Shown: positions 1 through 13,079, numbered from the stretch's first letter. The stretch: 64,000 nt of DNA from Limnomonas spitsbergensis (GCA_037349105.1 JAYJMM010000032.1:1578501-1642500), one strand, 5' to 3'. Notes: generated from the sequence alone by a model not told the origin. Translations and numbers: made by a program.

Positions 1-869
1 GGCCTCAGGGGAGCAGGTAGGAGGGGGCATTCGGTTGCTAGAGGTAGGCTCAGGCCAGTTTAGGAAAGGGGGTGGATGCATTTCATTGGCAAAGGCGGGC
101 CTCAGGGGAGCAGGTAGGAGGGGGGCATTCGGTTGCTAGAGGTAGGCTCAGGCCAGTTTAGGGAAGGGGGGGGGGGACGCATTTGATTCGCAAAGGCGGG
201 TCTAAGGGGAGCAGGTAGGAGGGGGGCATTCGATTGCTAGAGGTAGGCTCAGGCCAGTTTAGGGAAGGGGGGGGGGGGGCACATTTGATTCGCAAAGGCG
301 GGCCTCAGGGTATCAGGTAGGAGGGGGGCATTCGGTTGCTAGAGGCAAGCTCAGGCCAGTTTATGGAAGGGGGGGGGACGCATTTGATTCGCAAAGGCGG
401 GCCTAAGGGGAGCAGGTAGGAGGGGGGCATTCGATTGCTAGAGGTAGGCTCAGACCAGTTTATGGAAGGGAGGGGGCGCATTTCATTTGCAAAGGCGGGT
501 CTTAGGGGAGCAGGTAGGAGGGGGGCATTCGGTTGCTAGAGGTAGGCTCAGGCCAGTTTAGGGAAGGGGGTTGGACGCATTTGATTCGCAAAGGCGGGTC
601 TAAGGGGAGCAGGTAGGAGGGGGGCATTCGGTTGCTAGAGGTAGACTCAGGCCAGTTTAGGGAAGGGGGTTGGACGCATTTGATTCGCAAAGGCGGGTCT
701 AAGGGGAGCAGGTAGGAGGGGGGCATTCGGTTGCTAGAGGTAGGCTCAGGCCAGTTTAGGGAAGGGGGTTGGACGCATTTGATTCGCAAAGGCGGGCTTC
801 AGGGGAGCAGGTAGGAGGGGGGCATTCGGTTGCTAGAGGTAGGCTCAGGCCAGTTTGGGGAAGGGGGTA

Positions 870-3800
870 AGGGTCGGCCACACCCCCTGGTCACACTTGC
901 TGCTTCTCAGATCCTGACACATTTTCTGGTCTCAGAAGTGTGAACTTTCTATAACATCGACCCTCGTGTCCAGAGGCTCATGGCACATCTGGCTCGGCGT
1001 CCCTTGACGGTAGCGGCAGTATCAATGCTGATGAAGATTCTTTTTCTAACGTTGGAATTCAGCTCGGGCACATTTAGCGGAAATGGCATATACGCTGGAC
1101 GCATTTGATTTGCAAAGGCGGGCCTCAGGGGGGCAGGTAGGAGGGGGGCATTCGGTTGCTAGAGGTAGGCTCAGGCCAGTTTAGGGAAGGGGGTGGATGC
1201 ATTTGATTCGCAAAGGCGGGCCTCAGGGGAGCAGGTAGGAGGGGGGCATTCGGTTGCTAGAGGTAGACTCGGGCCAGTTTAGGGAAGGGGTTGGACGCAT
1301 TTGATTCGCAAAGGCGGGCCTCAGGGGAGCAGGTAGGAGGGGGGCATTCGGTTGCTAGAGGTAGGCTCAGGCCAGTTTAGGGAAGGGGGGGGGACGCATT
1401 TGATTCGCAAAGGCGGGTCTAAGGGGAGCAGGTAGGAGGGGGGCATTCGATTGCTAGAGGTAGGCTCAGGCCAGTTTAGGGAAGGGGGGGGGGCACATTT
1501 GATTCGCAAAGGCGGGCCTCAGGGTATCAGGTAGGAGGGGGGCATTCGGTTGCTAGAGGTAAGCTCAGGCCAGTTTATGGAAGGGGGGGGGACGCATTTG
1601 ATTCGCAAAGGCGGGCTTCAGGGGAGCAGGTAGGAGGGGGGCATTCGGTTGCTAGAGGTAGGCTCAGGCCAGTTTAGGGAAGGGGGTTGGACGCATTTGA
1701 TTCGCAAAGGCGGGTCTAAGGGGAGCAGGTAGGAGGGGGGCATTCGGTTGCTAGAGGTAGGCTCAGGCCAGTTTAGGGAAGGGGGGGACGCATTTGATTC
1801 GCAAAGGCGGGCCTCAGGGGAGCAGGTAGGAGGGGGGCATTCGGTTGCTAGAGGTAGGCTCAGGCCAGTTTAGGGAAGGGGGTTGGACGCATTTGATTCG
1901 CAAAGGCGGGTCTAAGGGGAGCAGGTAGGAGGGGGGCATTCGGTTGCTAGAGGTAGGCTCAGGCCAGTTTAGGGAAGGGGGGGACGCATTTGATTCGCAA
2001 AGGCGGGCCTCAGGGGAGCAGGTAGGAGGGGGGCATTCGGTTGCTAGAGGTAGACTCAGGCCAGTTTAGGGAAGGGGGTTGGACGCATTTGATTCGCAAA
2101 GGCGGGTCTAAGGGGAGCAGGTAGGAGGGGGGCATTCGGTTGCTAGAGGTAGGCTCAGACCAGTTTATGGAAGGGAGGGGGCGCATTTCATTTGCAAAGG
2201 CGGGTCTTAGGGGAGCAGGTAGGAGGGGGGCATTCGGTTGCTAGAGGTAGGCTCAGGCCAGTTTAGGGAAGGGGGGGGGACGCATTTGATTCGCAAAGGC
2301 GGGTCTTAGGGGAGCAGGTAGGAGGGGGGCATTCGGTTGCTAGAGGTAGGCTCAGGCCAGTTTAGGGAAGGGGGGGGGACACATTTGATTCGCAAAGGCG
2401 GGCCTCAGGGTATCAGGTAGGAGGGGTGCATTCGGTTGCAAGAGGTAGGCTCAGGCCAGTTTAGGGAAGGGGGGGGGACGCATTTGATTCGCAAAGGCGG
2501 GTCTAAGGGGAGCAGGTAGGAGGGGTGCATTCGGTTGCTAAAGGTAGGCTCAGGCCAGTTTAGGGAAGGGGGGGGGGACGCATTTGATTCGCAAAGGCGG
2601 GCCTCAGGGGAGCTGGTAGGAGGGGGGCATTCGGTTGCTAGAGGTAGACTCAGGCCAGTTTAGGGAAGGGGGGGGGGACGCATTTGATTCGCAAAGGCGG
2701 GTCTAAGGGGAGCGGGTAGGAGGGGGGCATTCGGATGCTAGAGGTAGGCTCAGGCCAGTTTTGGGAAGGGGGGGGGACGCATTTGATTCGCAAAGGCGGG
2801 CCTCAGGGGAGCAGGTAGGAGGGGGGCATTCGGTTGCTAGAGGTAGGCTCAGGCCAGTTTAGGGAAGGGGGTTGGACGCATTTGATTCGCAAAGGCTGGT
2901 CTAAGGGGAGCAGGTAGGAGGGGGGCATTCGGTTGCTAGAGGTAGGCTCAGGCCAGTTTAGGGAAGGGGGTTGGACGCATTTGATTTGCAAAGGCGGGTC
3001 TAAGGGGAGCAGGTAGGAGGGGGGCATTCGGTTGTTAGAGGTAGGCTCAGGCCAGTTTATGGAAGGTGGGGGGGACGCATTTGATTCGCAAAGGCGGGCC
3101 TCAGGGGAGCAGGTAGGAGGGGGGCATTCGGTTGCTAGAGGTAGACTCAGGCCAGTTTAGGGAAGGGGGTGGATGCATTTGATTCGCAAAGGCGGGCCTA
3201 AGGGGAGCAGGTAGGAGGGGGGCATTCGATTGCTAGAGGTAGGCTCAGGCCAGTTTAGGGAAGGGGGTGGATGCATTTGATTGGCAATAGTGGGCCTAAG
3301 GGAAGCAGGTAGGAGGGACGTATTCGGTCGCTAGAGGTAGACTCAGGCCAGTTTAGGGAAGGGGGTTGGACGCATTTAATTCGCAAAGGCGGGTCTAAGG
3401 GGAGCAGGTAGGAGGGGGGCATTCGGTTGCTAGAGGTAGGCTCAGGCCACTTTAGGGAAGGGGGTTGGACGCATTTGATTCGCAAAGGCGGGCCTCAGGG
3501 GAGCAGGTAAGAGGGGGGCATTTGGTTGCTAGAGGTAGGCTCAGGCCAGTTTGGGGAAGGGGGTAAGGGTCGGCCACACACCCTGGTCACACTTGCTGCT
3601 TCTCAGATCCTGACACATTTTCTGGTCTCAGAGGTGTGAACTTTCTATAACATCGACCCTCGTGTCCAGAGGCTCATGTCACATCTGGCTTGGCGTCCCT
3701 TGACGGTAGCGGCAGTATCAATGCTGATGGAGATTCTTTTTCTAACGTTGGAATTCAGCTCGGGCACATTTAGCGGAAATGGCATATACGCTGGACGCAT

Positions 3801-6800
3801 TTGATTTGCAAAGGCGGGCCTCAGGGGAGCAGGTAGGAGGGGGACATTCGGTTGCTAGAGGTAGGCTCAGGCCAGTTTAGGGAAGGGGGTGGATGCATTT
3901 GATTCGCAAAGGCTGGCCTCAGGGGAGCAGGTAGGAGGGGGGCATTCGGTTGCTAGAGGTAGGCTCAGGCCACTTTAGGGAAGGGGGTTGGACGCATTTG
4001 ATTCGCAAAGGCGGGCCTCAGGGGAGCAGGTAAGAGGGGGGCATTTGGTTGCTAGAGGTAGGCTCAGGCCAGTTTGGGGAAGGGGGTAAGGGTCGGCCAC
4101 ACACCCTGGTCACACTTGCTGCTTCTCAGATCCTGACACATTTTCTGGTCTCAGAAGTGTGAACTTTCTATAACATCGACCCTCGTGTCCAGAGGCTCAT
4201 GGCACATCTGGCTCGGCGTCCCTTGACGGTAGCGGCAGTATCAATGCTGATGAAGATTCTTTTTCTAACGTTGGAATTCAGCTCGGGCACATTTAGCGGA
4301 AATGGCATATACGCTGGACGCATTTGATTTGCAAAGGCGGGCCTCAGGGGGGCAGGTAGGAGGGGGGCATTCGGTTGCTAGAGGTAGGCTCAGGCCAGTT
4401 TAGGGAAGGGGGTGGATGCATTTGATTCGCAAAGGCGGGCCTCAGGGGAGCAGGTAGGAGGGGGGCATTCGGTTGCTAGAGGTAGACTCGGGCCAGTTTA
4501 GGGAAGGGGTTGGACGCATTTGATTCGCAAAGGCGGGCCTCAGGGGAGCAGGTAGGAGGGGGGCATTCGGTTGCTAGAGGTAGGCTCAGGCCAGTTTAGG
4601 GAAGGGGGGGGGACGCATTTGATTCGCAAAGGCGGGTCTAAGGGGAGCAGGTAGGAGGGGGGCATTCGATTGCTAGAGGTAGGCTCAGGCCAGTTTAGGG
4701 AAGGGGGGGGGGCACATTTGATTCGCAAAGGCGGGCCTCAGGGTATCAGGTAGGAGGGGGGCATTCGGTTGCTAGAGGTAAGCTCAGGCCAGTTTATGGA
4801 AGGGGGGGGGACGCATTTGATTCGCAAAGGCGGGCTTCAGGGGAGCAGGTAGGAGGGGGGCATTCGGTTGCTAGAGGTAGGCTCAGGCCAGTTTAGGGAA
4901 GGGGGTTGGACGCATTTGATTCGCAAAGGCGGGTCTAAGGGGAGCAGGTAGGAGGGGGGCATTCGGTTGCTAGAGGTAGGCTCAGGCCAGTTTAGGGAAG
5001 GGGGGGACGCATTTGATTCGCAAAGGCGGGCCTCAGGGGAGCAGGTAGGAGGGGGGCATTCGGTTGCTAGAGGTAGGCTCAGGCCAGTTTAGGGAAGGGG
5101 GTTGGACGCATTTGATTCGCAAAGGCGGGTCTAAGGGGAGCAGGTAGGAGGGGGGCATTCGGTTGCTAGAGGTAGGCTCAGGCCAGTTTAGGGAAGGGGG
5201 GGACGCATTTGATTCGCAAAGGCGGGCCTCAGGGGAGCAGGTAGGAGGGGGGCATTCGGTTGCTAGAGGTAGACTCAGGCCAGTTTAGGGAAGGGGGTTG
5301 GACGCATTTGATTCGCAAAGGCGGGTCTAAGGGGAGCAGGTAGGAGGGGGGCATTCGGTTGCTAGAGGTAGGCTCAGACCAGTTTATGGAAGGGAGGGGG
5401 CGCATTTCATTTGCAAAGGCGGGTCTTAGGGGAGCAGGTAGGAGGGGGGCATTCGGTTGCTAGAGGTAGGCTCAGGCCAGTTTAGGGAAGGGGGGGGGAC
5501 GCATTTGATTCGCAAAGGCGGGTCTTAGGGGAGCAGGTAGGAGGGGGGCATTCGGTTGCTAGAGGTAGGCTCAGGCCAGTTTAGGGAAGGGGGGGGGACA
5601 CATTTGATTCGCAAAGGCGGGCCTCAGGGTATCAGGTAGGAGGGGTGCATTCGGTTGCAAGAGGTAGGCTCAGGCCAGTTTAGGGAAGGGGGGGGGACGC
5701 ATTTGATTCGCAAAGGCGGGTCTAAGGGGAGCAGGTAGGAGGGGTGCATTCGGTTGCTAAAGGTAGGCTCAGGCCAGTTTAGGGAAGGGGGGGGGGACGC
5801 ATTTGATTCGCAAAGGCGGGCCTCAGGGGAGCTGGTAGGAGGGGGGCATTCGGTTGCTAGAGGTAGACTCAGGCCAGTTTAGGGAAGGGGGGGGGGACGC
5901 ATTTGATTCGCAAAGGCGGGTCTAAGGGGAGCGGGTAGGAGGGGGGCATTCGGATGCTAGAGGTAGGCTCAGGCCAGTTTTGGGAAGGGGGGGGGACGCA
6001 TTTGATTCGCAAAGGCGGGCCTCAGGGGAGCAGGTAGGAGGGGGGCATTCGGTTGCTAGAGGTAGGCTCAGGCCAGTTTAGGGAAGGGGGTTGGACGCAT
6101 TTGATTCGCAAAGGCTGGTCTAAGGGGAGCAGGTAGGAGGGGGGCATTCGGTTGCTAGAGGTAGGCTCAGGCCAGTTTAGGGAAGGGGGTTGGACGCATT
6201 TGATTTGCAAAGGCGGGTCTAAGGGGAGCAGGTAGGAGGGGGGCATTCGGTTGCTAGAGGTAGGCTCAGGCCAGTTTATGGAAGGTGGGGGGGACGCATT
6301 TGATTCGCAAAGGCGGGCCTCAGGGGAGCAGGTAGGAGGGGGGCATTCGGTTGCTAGAGGTAGACTCAGGCCAGTTTAGGGAAGGGGGTGGATGCATTTG
6401 ATTCGCAAAGGCGGGCCTAAGGGGAGCAGGTAGGAGGGGGGCATTCGATTGCTAGAGGTAGGCTCAGGCCAGTTTAGGGAAGGGGGTGGATGCATTTGAT
6501 TGGCAATAGTGGGCCTAAGGGAAGCAGGTAGGAGGGACGTATTCGGTCGCTAGAGGTAGACTCAGGCCAGTTTAGGGAAGGGGGTTGGACGCATTTAATT
6601 CGCAAAGGCGGGTCTAAGGGGAGCAGGTAGGAGGGGGGCATTCGGTTGCTAGAGGTAGGCTCAGGCCACTTTAGGGAAGGGGGTTGGACGCATTTGATTC
6701 GCAAAGGCGGGCCTCAGGGGAGCAGGTAAGAGGGGGGCATTTGGTTGCTAGAGGTAGGCTCAGGCCAGTTTGGGGAAGGGGGTAAGGGTCGGCCACACAC

Positions 6801-7164
6801 CCTGGTCACACTTGCTGCTTCTCAGATCCTGACACATTTTCTGGTCTCAGAGGTGTGAACTTTCTATAACATCGACCCTCGTGTCCAGAGGCTCATGTCA
6901 CATCTGGCTTGGCGTCCCTTGACGGTAGCGGCAGTATCAATGCTGATGGAGATTCTTTTTCTAACGTTGGATTTCAGCTCGGGCACATTTAGCGGAAATG
7001 GCATATACGCTGGACGCATTTGATTTGCAAAGGCGGGCCTCAGGGGAGCAGGTAGGAGGGGGACATTCGGTTGCTAGAGGTAGGCTCAGGCCAGTTTAGG
7101 GAAGGGGGTGGATGCATTTGATTCGCAAAGGCTGGCCTCAGGGGAGCAGGTAGGAGGGGGCATT
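870..7164 (+). repeat. 3,219-bp higher-order tandem duplication
   Basis: The segment from about 870-3945 recurs at about 4089-7164, with the same order of unit subtypes and spacers and only scattered single-base differences (for example around 3035 versus 6254). The breakpoints fall within satellite or spacer sequence. The near-identity implies recent unequal crossing-over or gene conversion. The outer edges are approximate because the units themselves are alike. Confidence 0.88.
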
Positions 7165-8709
7165 CGGTTGCTAGAGGTAGGCTCAGGCCAGTTTAGGAAA
7201 GGGGGTGGATGCATTTCATTGGCAAAGGCGGGCCTCAGGGGAGCAGGTAGGAGGGGGGCATTCGGTTGCTAGAGGTAGGCTCAGGCCAGTTTAGGGAAGG
7301 GGGGGGGGACGCATTTGATTCGCAAAGGCGGGTCTAAGGGGAGCAGGTAGGAGGGGGGCATTCGATTGCTAGAGGTAGGCTCAGGCCAGTTTAGGGAAGG
7401 GGGGGGGGGGCACATTTGATTCGCAAAGGCGGGCCTCAGGGTATCAGGTAGGAGGGGGGCATTCGGTTGCTAGAGGCAAGCTCAGGCCAGTTTATGGAAG
7501 GGGGGGGGACGCATTTGATTCGCAAAGGCGGGCCTAAGGGGAGCAGGTAGGAGGGGGGCATTCGATTGCTAGAGGTAGGCTCAGACCAGTTTATGGAAGG
7601 GAGGGGGCGCATTTCATTTGCAAAGGCGGGTCTTAGGGGAGCAGGTAGGAGGGGGGCATTCGGTTGCTAGAGGTAGGCTCAGGCCAGTTTAGGGAAGGGG
7701 GTTGGACGCATTTGATTCGCAAAGGCGGGTCTAAGGGGAGCAGGTAGGAGGGGGGCATTCGGTTGCTAGAGGTAGACTCAGGCCAGTTTAGGGAAGGGGG
7801 TTGGACGCATTTGATTCGCAAAGGCGGGTCTAAGGGGAGCAGGTAGGAGGGGGGCATTCGGTTGCTAGAGGTAGGCTCAGGCCAGTTTAGGGAAGGGGGT
7901 TGGACGCATTTGATTCGCAAAGGCGGGCTTCAGGGGAGCAGGTAGGAGGGGGGCATTCGGTTGCTAGAGGTAGGCTCAGGCCAGTTTGGGGAAGGGGGTA
8001 AGGGTCGGCCACACCCCCTGGTCACACTTGCTGCTTCTCAGATCCTGACACATTTTCTGGTCTCAGAAGTGTGAACTTTCTATAACATCGACCCTCGTGT
8101 CCAGAGGCTCATGGCACATCTGGCTCGGCGTCCCTTGACGGTAGCGGCAGTATCAATGCTGATGAAGATTCTTTTTCTAACGTTGGAATTCAGCTCGGGC
8201 ACATTTAGCGGAAATGGCATATACGCTGGACGCATTTGATTTGCAAAGGCGGGCCTCAGGGGGGCAGGTAGGAGGGGGGCATTCGGTTGCTAGAGGTAGG
8301 CTCAGGCCAGTTTAGGGAAGGGGGTGGATGCATTTGATTCGCAAAGGCGGGCCTCAGGGGAGCAGGTAGGAGGGGGGCATTCGGTTGCTAGAGGTAGACT
8401 CGGGCCAGTTTAGGGAAGGGGTTGGACGCATTTGATTCGCAAAGGCGGGCCTCAGGGGAGCAGGTAGGAGGGGGGCATTCGGTTGCTAGAGGTAGGCTCA
8501 GGCCAGTTTAGGGAAGGGGGGGGGACGCATTTGATTCGCAAAGGCGGGTCTAAGGGGAGCAGGTAGGAGGGGGGCATTCGATTGCTAGAGGTAGGCTCAG
8601 GCCAGTTTAGGGAAGGGGGGGGGGCACATTTGATTCGCAAAGGCGGGCCTCAGGGTATCAGGTAGGAGGGGGGCATTCGGTTGCTAGAGGTAAGCTCAGG
8701 CCAGTTTAG
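7132..8709 (+). repeat. Second copy of the window's first ~1.58 kb
   Basis: 7132-8709 repeats 1-1578 at a constant offset of 7,131 bp, including the spacer copy and the unusual units with AGGCAAGCTC. The two copies diverge in unit order at about 1578/8709 (GTTTATGG versus GTTTAGGG). This is part of the array's higher-order organisation. Confidence 0.87.
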
Positions 8710-10470
8710 GGAAGGGGGTTGGACGCATTTGATTCGCAAAGGCGGGTCTAAGGGGAGCAGGTAGGAGGGGGGCATTCGGTTGCTAGAGGTAGGCTCAGGC
8801 CAGTTTAGGGAAGGGGGGGACGCATTTGATTCGCAAAGGCGGGCCTCAGGGGAGCAGGTAGGAGGGGGGCATTCGGTTGCTAGAGGTAGGCTCAGGCCAG
8901 TTTAGGGAAGGGGGTTGGACGCATTTGATTCGCAAAGGCGGGTCTAAGGGGAGCAGGTAGGAGGGGGGCATTCGGTTGCTAGAGGTAGGCTCAGGCCAGT
9001 TTAGGGAAGGGGGGGACGCATTTGATTCGCAAAGGCGGGCCTCAGGGGAGCAGGTAGGAGGGGGGCATTCGGTTGCTAGAGGTAGACTCAGGCCAGTTTA
9101 GGGAAGGGGGTTGGACGCATTCGATTCGCAAAGGCGGGTCTGAGGGGAGCAGGTAAGAGGGGGGCATTCGGTTGCTAGAGGTAGGCTCAGGCCAGTTTGG
9201 GGAAGGGGGTAAGGGTCGGCCACACCCCCTGGTCACACTTGCTGCTTCTCAGATCCTGACACATTTTCTGGTCTCAGAAGTGTGAACTTTCTATAACATC
9301 GACCCTCGTGTCCAGAGGCTCATGTCACATCTGGCTCGGCGTCCTTTGACGGTAGCGGCAGTATCAATGCTGATGAAGATTCTTTTTCTAACGTTGGAAT
9401 TCAGCTCGGGCACATTTAGCGGAAATGGCATATACGCTGGACGCATTTGATTCGCAAAGGCGGGCCTCAGGGGAGCAGGTAGGAGGGGGGCATTCGGTTG
9501 CTAGAGGTAGGCTCAGGCCAGTTTAGGGAAGGGGGGGGGACGCATTTGATTCGCAAAGGCGGGTCTAAGGGGAGCAGGTAGGAGGGGGGCATTCGATTGC
9601 TAGAGGTAGGCTCAGGCCAGTTTAGGGAAGGGGGGGGGGCACATTTGATTCGCAAAGGCGGGCCTCAGGGTATCAGGTAGGAGGGGGGCATTCGGTTGCT
9701 AGAGGTAAGCTCAGGCCAGTTTAGGGAAGGGGGTTGGACGCATTTGATTCGCAAAGGCGGGTCTAAGGGGAGCAGGTAGGAGGGGGGCATTCGGTTGCTA
9801 GAGGTAGGCTCAGGCCAGTTTAGGGAAGGGGGGGACGCATTTGATTCGCAAAGGCGGGCCTCAGGGGAGCAGGTAGGAGGGGGGCATTCGGTTGCTAGAG
9901 GTAGGCTCAGGCCAGTTTAGGGAAGGGGGTTGGACGCATTTGATTCGCAAAGGCGGGTCTAAGGGGAGCAGGTAGGAGGGGGGCATTCGGTTGCTAGAGG
10001 TAGGCTCAGGCCAGTTTAGGGAAGGGGGGGACGCATTTGATTCGCAAAGGCGGGCCTCAGGGGAGCAGGTAGGAGGGGGGCATTCGGTTGCTAGAGGTAG
10101 ACTCAGGCCAGTTTAGGGAAGGGGGTTGGACGCATTCGATTCGCAAAGGCGGGTCTGAGGGGAGCAGGTAAGAGGGGGGCATTCGGTTGCTAGAGGTAGG
10201 CTCAGGCCAGTTTGGGGAAGGGGGTAAGGGTCGGCCACACCCCCTGGTCACACTTGCTGCTTCTCAGATCCTGACACATTTTCTGGTCTCAGAAGTGTGA
10301 ACTTTCTATAACATCGACCCTCGTGTCCAGAGGCTCATGTCACATCTGGCTCGGCGTCCTTTGACGGTAGCGGCAGTATCAATGCTGATGAAGATTCTTT
10401 TTCTAACGTTGGAATTCAGCTCGGGCACATTTAGCGGAAATGGCATATACGCTGGACGCATTTGATTTGC
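8440..10470 (+). repeat. 1,015-bp higher-order tandem duplication
   Basis: Two consecutive 1,015-bp blocks (about 8440-9455 and 9455-10470) carry the same series of unit subtypes and one spacer each. Their spacers share the private variant GTCCTTTGACGG, not seen in the other six, showing that they are each other's closest relatives. Confidence 0.85.
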
Positions 10471-12199
10471 AAAGGCGGGCCTCAGGGGAGCAGGTAGGAG
10501 GGGGACATTCGGTTGCTAGAGGTAGGCTCAGGCCAGTTTAGGGAAGGGGGTGGATGCATTTGATTCGCAAAGGCGGGCCTCAGGGGAGCAGGTAGGAGGG
10601 GGCATTCGGTTGCTAGAGGTAGGCTCAGGACAGTTTAGGAAAGGGGGGGGGGACGCATTTGATTCGCAAAGGCGGGCCTCAGGGGAGCAGGTAGGAGGGG
10701 GGCATTCGGTTGCTAGAGGTAGGCTCAGGCCAGTTTAGGGAAGGGGGGGGGACGCATTTGATTCGCAAAGGCGGGTCTAAGGGGAGCAGGTAGGAGGGGG
10801 GCATTCGATTGCTAGAGGTAGGCTCAGGCCAGTTTAGGGAAGGGGGGGGGGCACATTTGATTCGCAAAGGCGGGCCTCAGGGTATCAGGTAGGAGGGGGG
10901 CATTCGGTTGCTAGAGGTAAGCTCAGGACAGTTTATGGAAGGGGGGGGGACGCATTTGATTCGCAAAGGCGGGCCTCAGGGGAGCAGGTAGGAGGGGGGC
11001 ATTTGAATGCTAGAGGTAGGCTCAGACCAGTTTATGGAAGGGGGGGGGGCGCATTTCATTTGCAAAGGCGGGTCTTGGGGGAGCAGGTAGGAGGGGGGCA
11101 TTCGGTTGCTAGAGGTAGGCTCAGGCCAGTTTAGGGAAGGGGGGGGACGCATTTGATTCGCAAAGGCGGGTCTAAGGGGAGCAGGTAGGAGGGGGGCATT
11201 CGGTTGCTAGAGGTAGGCTCAGGCCAGTTTAGGGAACTAGGGGGGGGGACGCATTTGATTCGCAAAGGCGGGCTTCAGGGGAGCAGGTAGGAGGGGGGCA
11301 TTCGGTTGCTAGAGGTAGGCTCAGGCCAGTTTAGGGAAGGGGGTTGGACGCATTTGATTCGCAAAGGCGGGTCTAAGGGGAGCAGGTAGGAGGGGGGCAT
11401 TCGGTTGCTAGAGGTAGGCTCAGGCCAGTTTAGGGAAGGGGGGGGCGCATTTGATTCGCTAAGGCGGGCCTCAGGGGAGCAGGTAGGAGGGGGGCATTCG
11501 GTTGCTAGAGGTAGACTCAGGCCAGTTTAGGGAAGGTGGTTGGACGCATTTGATTCGCAAAGGCGGGTCTAAGGGGAGCGGGTAGGAGGGGGGCATTCGG
11601 TTGCTAGAGGTAGGCTCAGGCCAGTTTGGGGAAGGGGGTAAGGGTCGGCCACACCCCCTGGTCACACTTGCTGCTTCTCAGATCCTGACACATTTTCTGG
11701 TCTCAGAAGTGTGAACTTTCTATAACATCGACCCTCGTGTCCAGAGGCTCATGGCACATCTGGCTCGGCGTCCCTTGACGGTAGCGGCAGTATCAATGCT
11801 GATGAAGATTCTTTTTTTAACGTTGGAATTCAGCTCGGGCACATTTAGCGGAAATGGCATATACGCTGGACGCATTTGATTTGCAAAGGCGGGCCTCAGG
11901 GGGGCAGGTAGGAGGGGGGCATTCGGTTGCTAGAGGTAGGCTCATGCCAGTTTAGGGAAGGGGGTGGATGCATTTGATTCGCAAAGGCGGGCCTCAGGGG
12001 AGCAGGTAGGAGGGGGGCATTCGGTTGCTAGAGGTAGACTCAGGCCAGTTTAGGGAAGGGGGTTGGACGCATTTGATTCGCAAAGGCGGGCCTCAGGGGA
12101 GCAGGTAGGAGGGGGGCATTCGGTTGCTAGAGGTAGGCTCAGGCCAGTTTAGTAAAGGGGGTGGATGTATTTGATTCGCAAAGGCGGGCCTCAGGGGAG

Positions 12200-13079
12200 C
12201 GTTCTGGGAATGACTGAATGAGCTTGTTGGCAAATTTGACCTGGGCCCCCTTGGTGCTGGGCATGAGGCTGGCAATGTACCAGGACCTACGGTGCGTCCC
12301 CAGAGAAAGGCTTGCATGGGATGTCACAGGCCTTCACAATAACGCCAGCTCAAGGAAAGCCGCCTCGGCTGGCCGGCCTGAAGAGTATTTTGGCGGAGCG
12401 TTCCGCCGTTTCTTTTTACTTGGGACGAATGGGTCAAGCTCGTGTTTACTGGGTCGAAGGCTCCAAAACAAAAAATCCTTACCTTATTTTCACGTCAGAT
12501 TTCACCGAGCCAAGGCATGAAGCCAAAGCCCGTGGACGGGTAGGGGGGCCAGAGGGCGGGGCCTCACCCCTCCCAAACCAACAGAGCATTCCAACATAAG
12601 ACGAGGGAGAAAGGAACCTTGCCCTATTTGGGGCATGGAGATTAAGGAAACTAGTATGCAGCGCAGCATGGGGCCAAAGCCTCAGGCATCCGCGCTGCAA
12701 CCATTAACACTACACAACACCAGCATGGGGCCGTCACTCACCCGCTGGCACTAGTGGCAGTCGTTCTACAGGAGGTGGAACCACCTTGACAGTACCGCCG
12801 CCTGGCATTCGACGATGCCCTGATGGAGGGAAATCCCATGATGAAGTGGCCTTGACACAGCTCCTCCTCAGCAGTGCAGTCCACATGTGTGAACATGACA
12901 TAGGTTAAAGTGTGATGTTGCCCGGGGTAAAGTGGACACCATCACACAGCTCCACCTCATCAGTGTTGTCAGCATGTGTGAACAGAGAAATGTATGAAGT
13001 GTGAAGGGGTAAGGTTTCAATGATAAAGAGTCCACACGTATGTCCGCATGGCATGAGCAGTGTATGCCGTGCACATGCT
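12200..13079. other. Array-exit region, no assignable gene
   Basis: The satellite breaks mid-unit at about 12199 and is followed by unrelated sequence. A short minus-strand frame (about 12190-12327) and an overlapping plus-strand frame (12312-12599) are open, but neither has a recognisable domain, and the plus frame ends without a clear splice donor. The motif GCAGCATGGGGCCAAAGCC near 12663 recurs in similar form near 16491. I cannot support a gene here. Confidence 0.4.

Larger units (their letters stand above)
867..11868 (+). repeat. Eight copies of a ~231-bp spacer inside the satellite
   Basis: Eight interruptions start with AAGGGTCGGCCACAC and end with GGCATATACGCTGG. They lie at about 867-1096, 3563-3793, 4086-4316, 6782-7012, 7998-8228, 9208-9439, 10223-10454 and 11638-11868. 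Spacing is 2696, 523, 2696, 1216, 1210, 1015 and 1415 bp. Copies differ by a few single bases (e.g. AGAAGTGTG or AGAGGTGTG; GTCCCTTG or GTCCTTTG), which serve as lineage marks. I find no convincing open frame. The role is unknown: it could be a relic promoter, a non-coding RNA, or an inserted fragment amplified along with the array. Confidence 0.93.
1..12199 (+). repeat. ~100-bp G-rich satellite array, about 100 units
   Basis: Tandem units of about 97-102 bp. Each unit has the landmarks GGAGCAGGTAGGAGGGGGG, CATTCGGTTGCTAGAGGTAG, GCTCAGGCCAGTTTAGGGAA, a G-tract of about 4-12, then CGCATTTGATTCGCAAAGGC. Length variation sits mainly in the G-tract, so slippage there is likely. Units fall into recurring subtypes (e.g. 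'GGTATCAGG', 'TTTATGGAAG', 'GGTCTAAGG'), which makes higher-order structure traceable. The array begins mid-unit at the left edge, so it continues outside the window. It stops abruptly at about 12199 inside a unit. The proline-rich open frames on the minus strand (period 33-34 residues) are products of the periodicity, not genes. Every unit contains one TTTAGGG-like heptamer. Confidence 0.97.

Noticed and set aside
1..12199. Proline-rich minus-strand open frames with a 33-34-residue repeat
   Set aside because: They arise from the ~100-bp satellite period when it happens to keep frame; they break wherever the G-tract length changes and have no splice or domain support.
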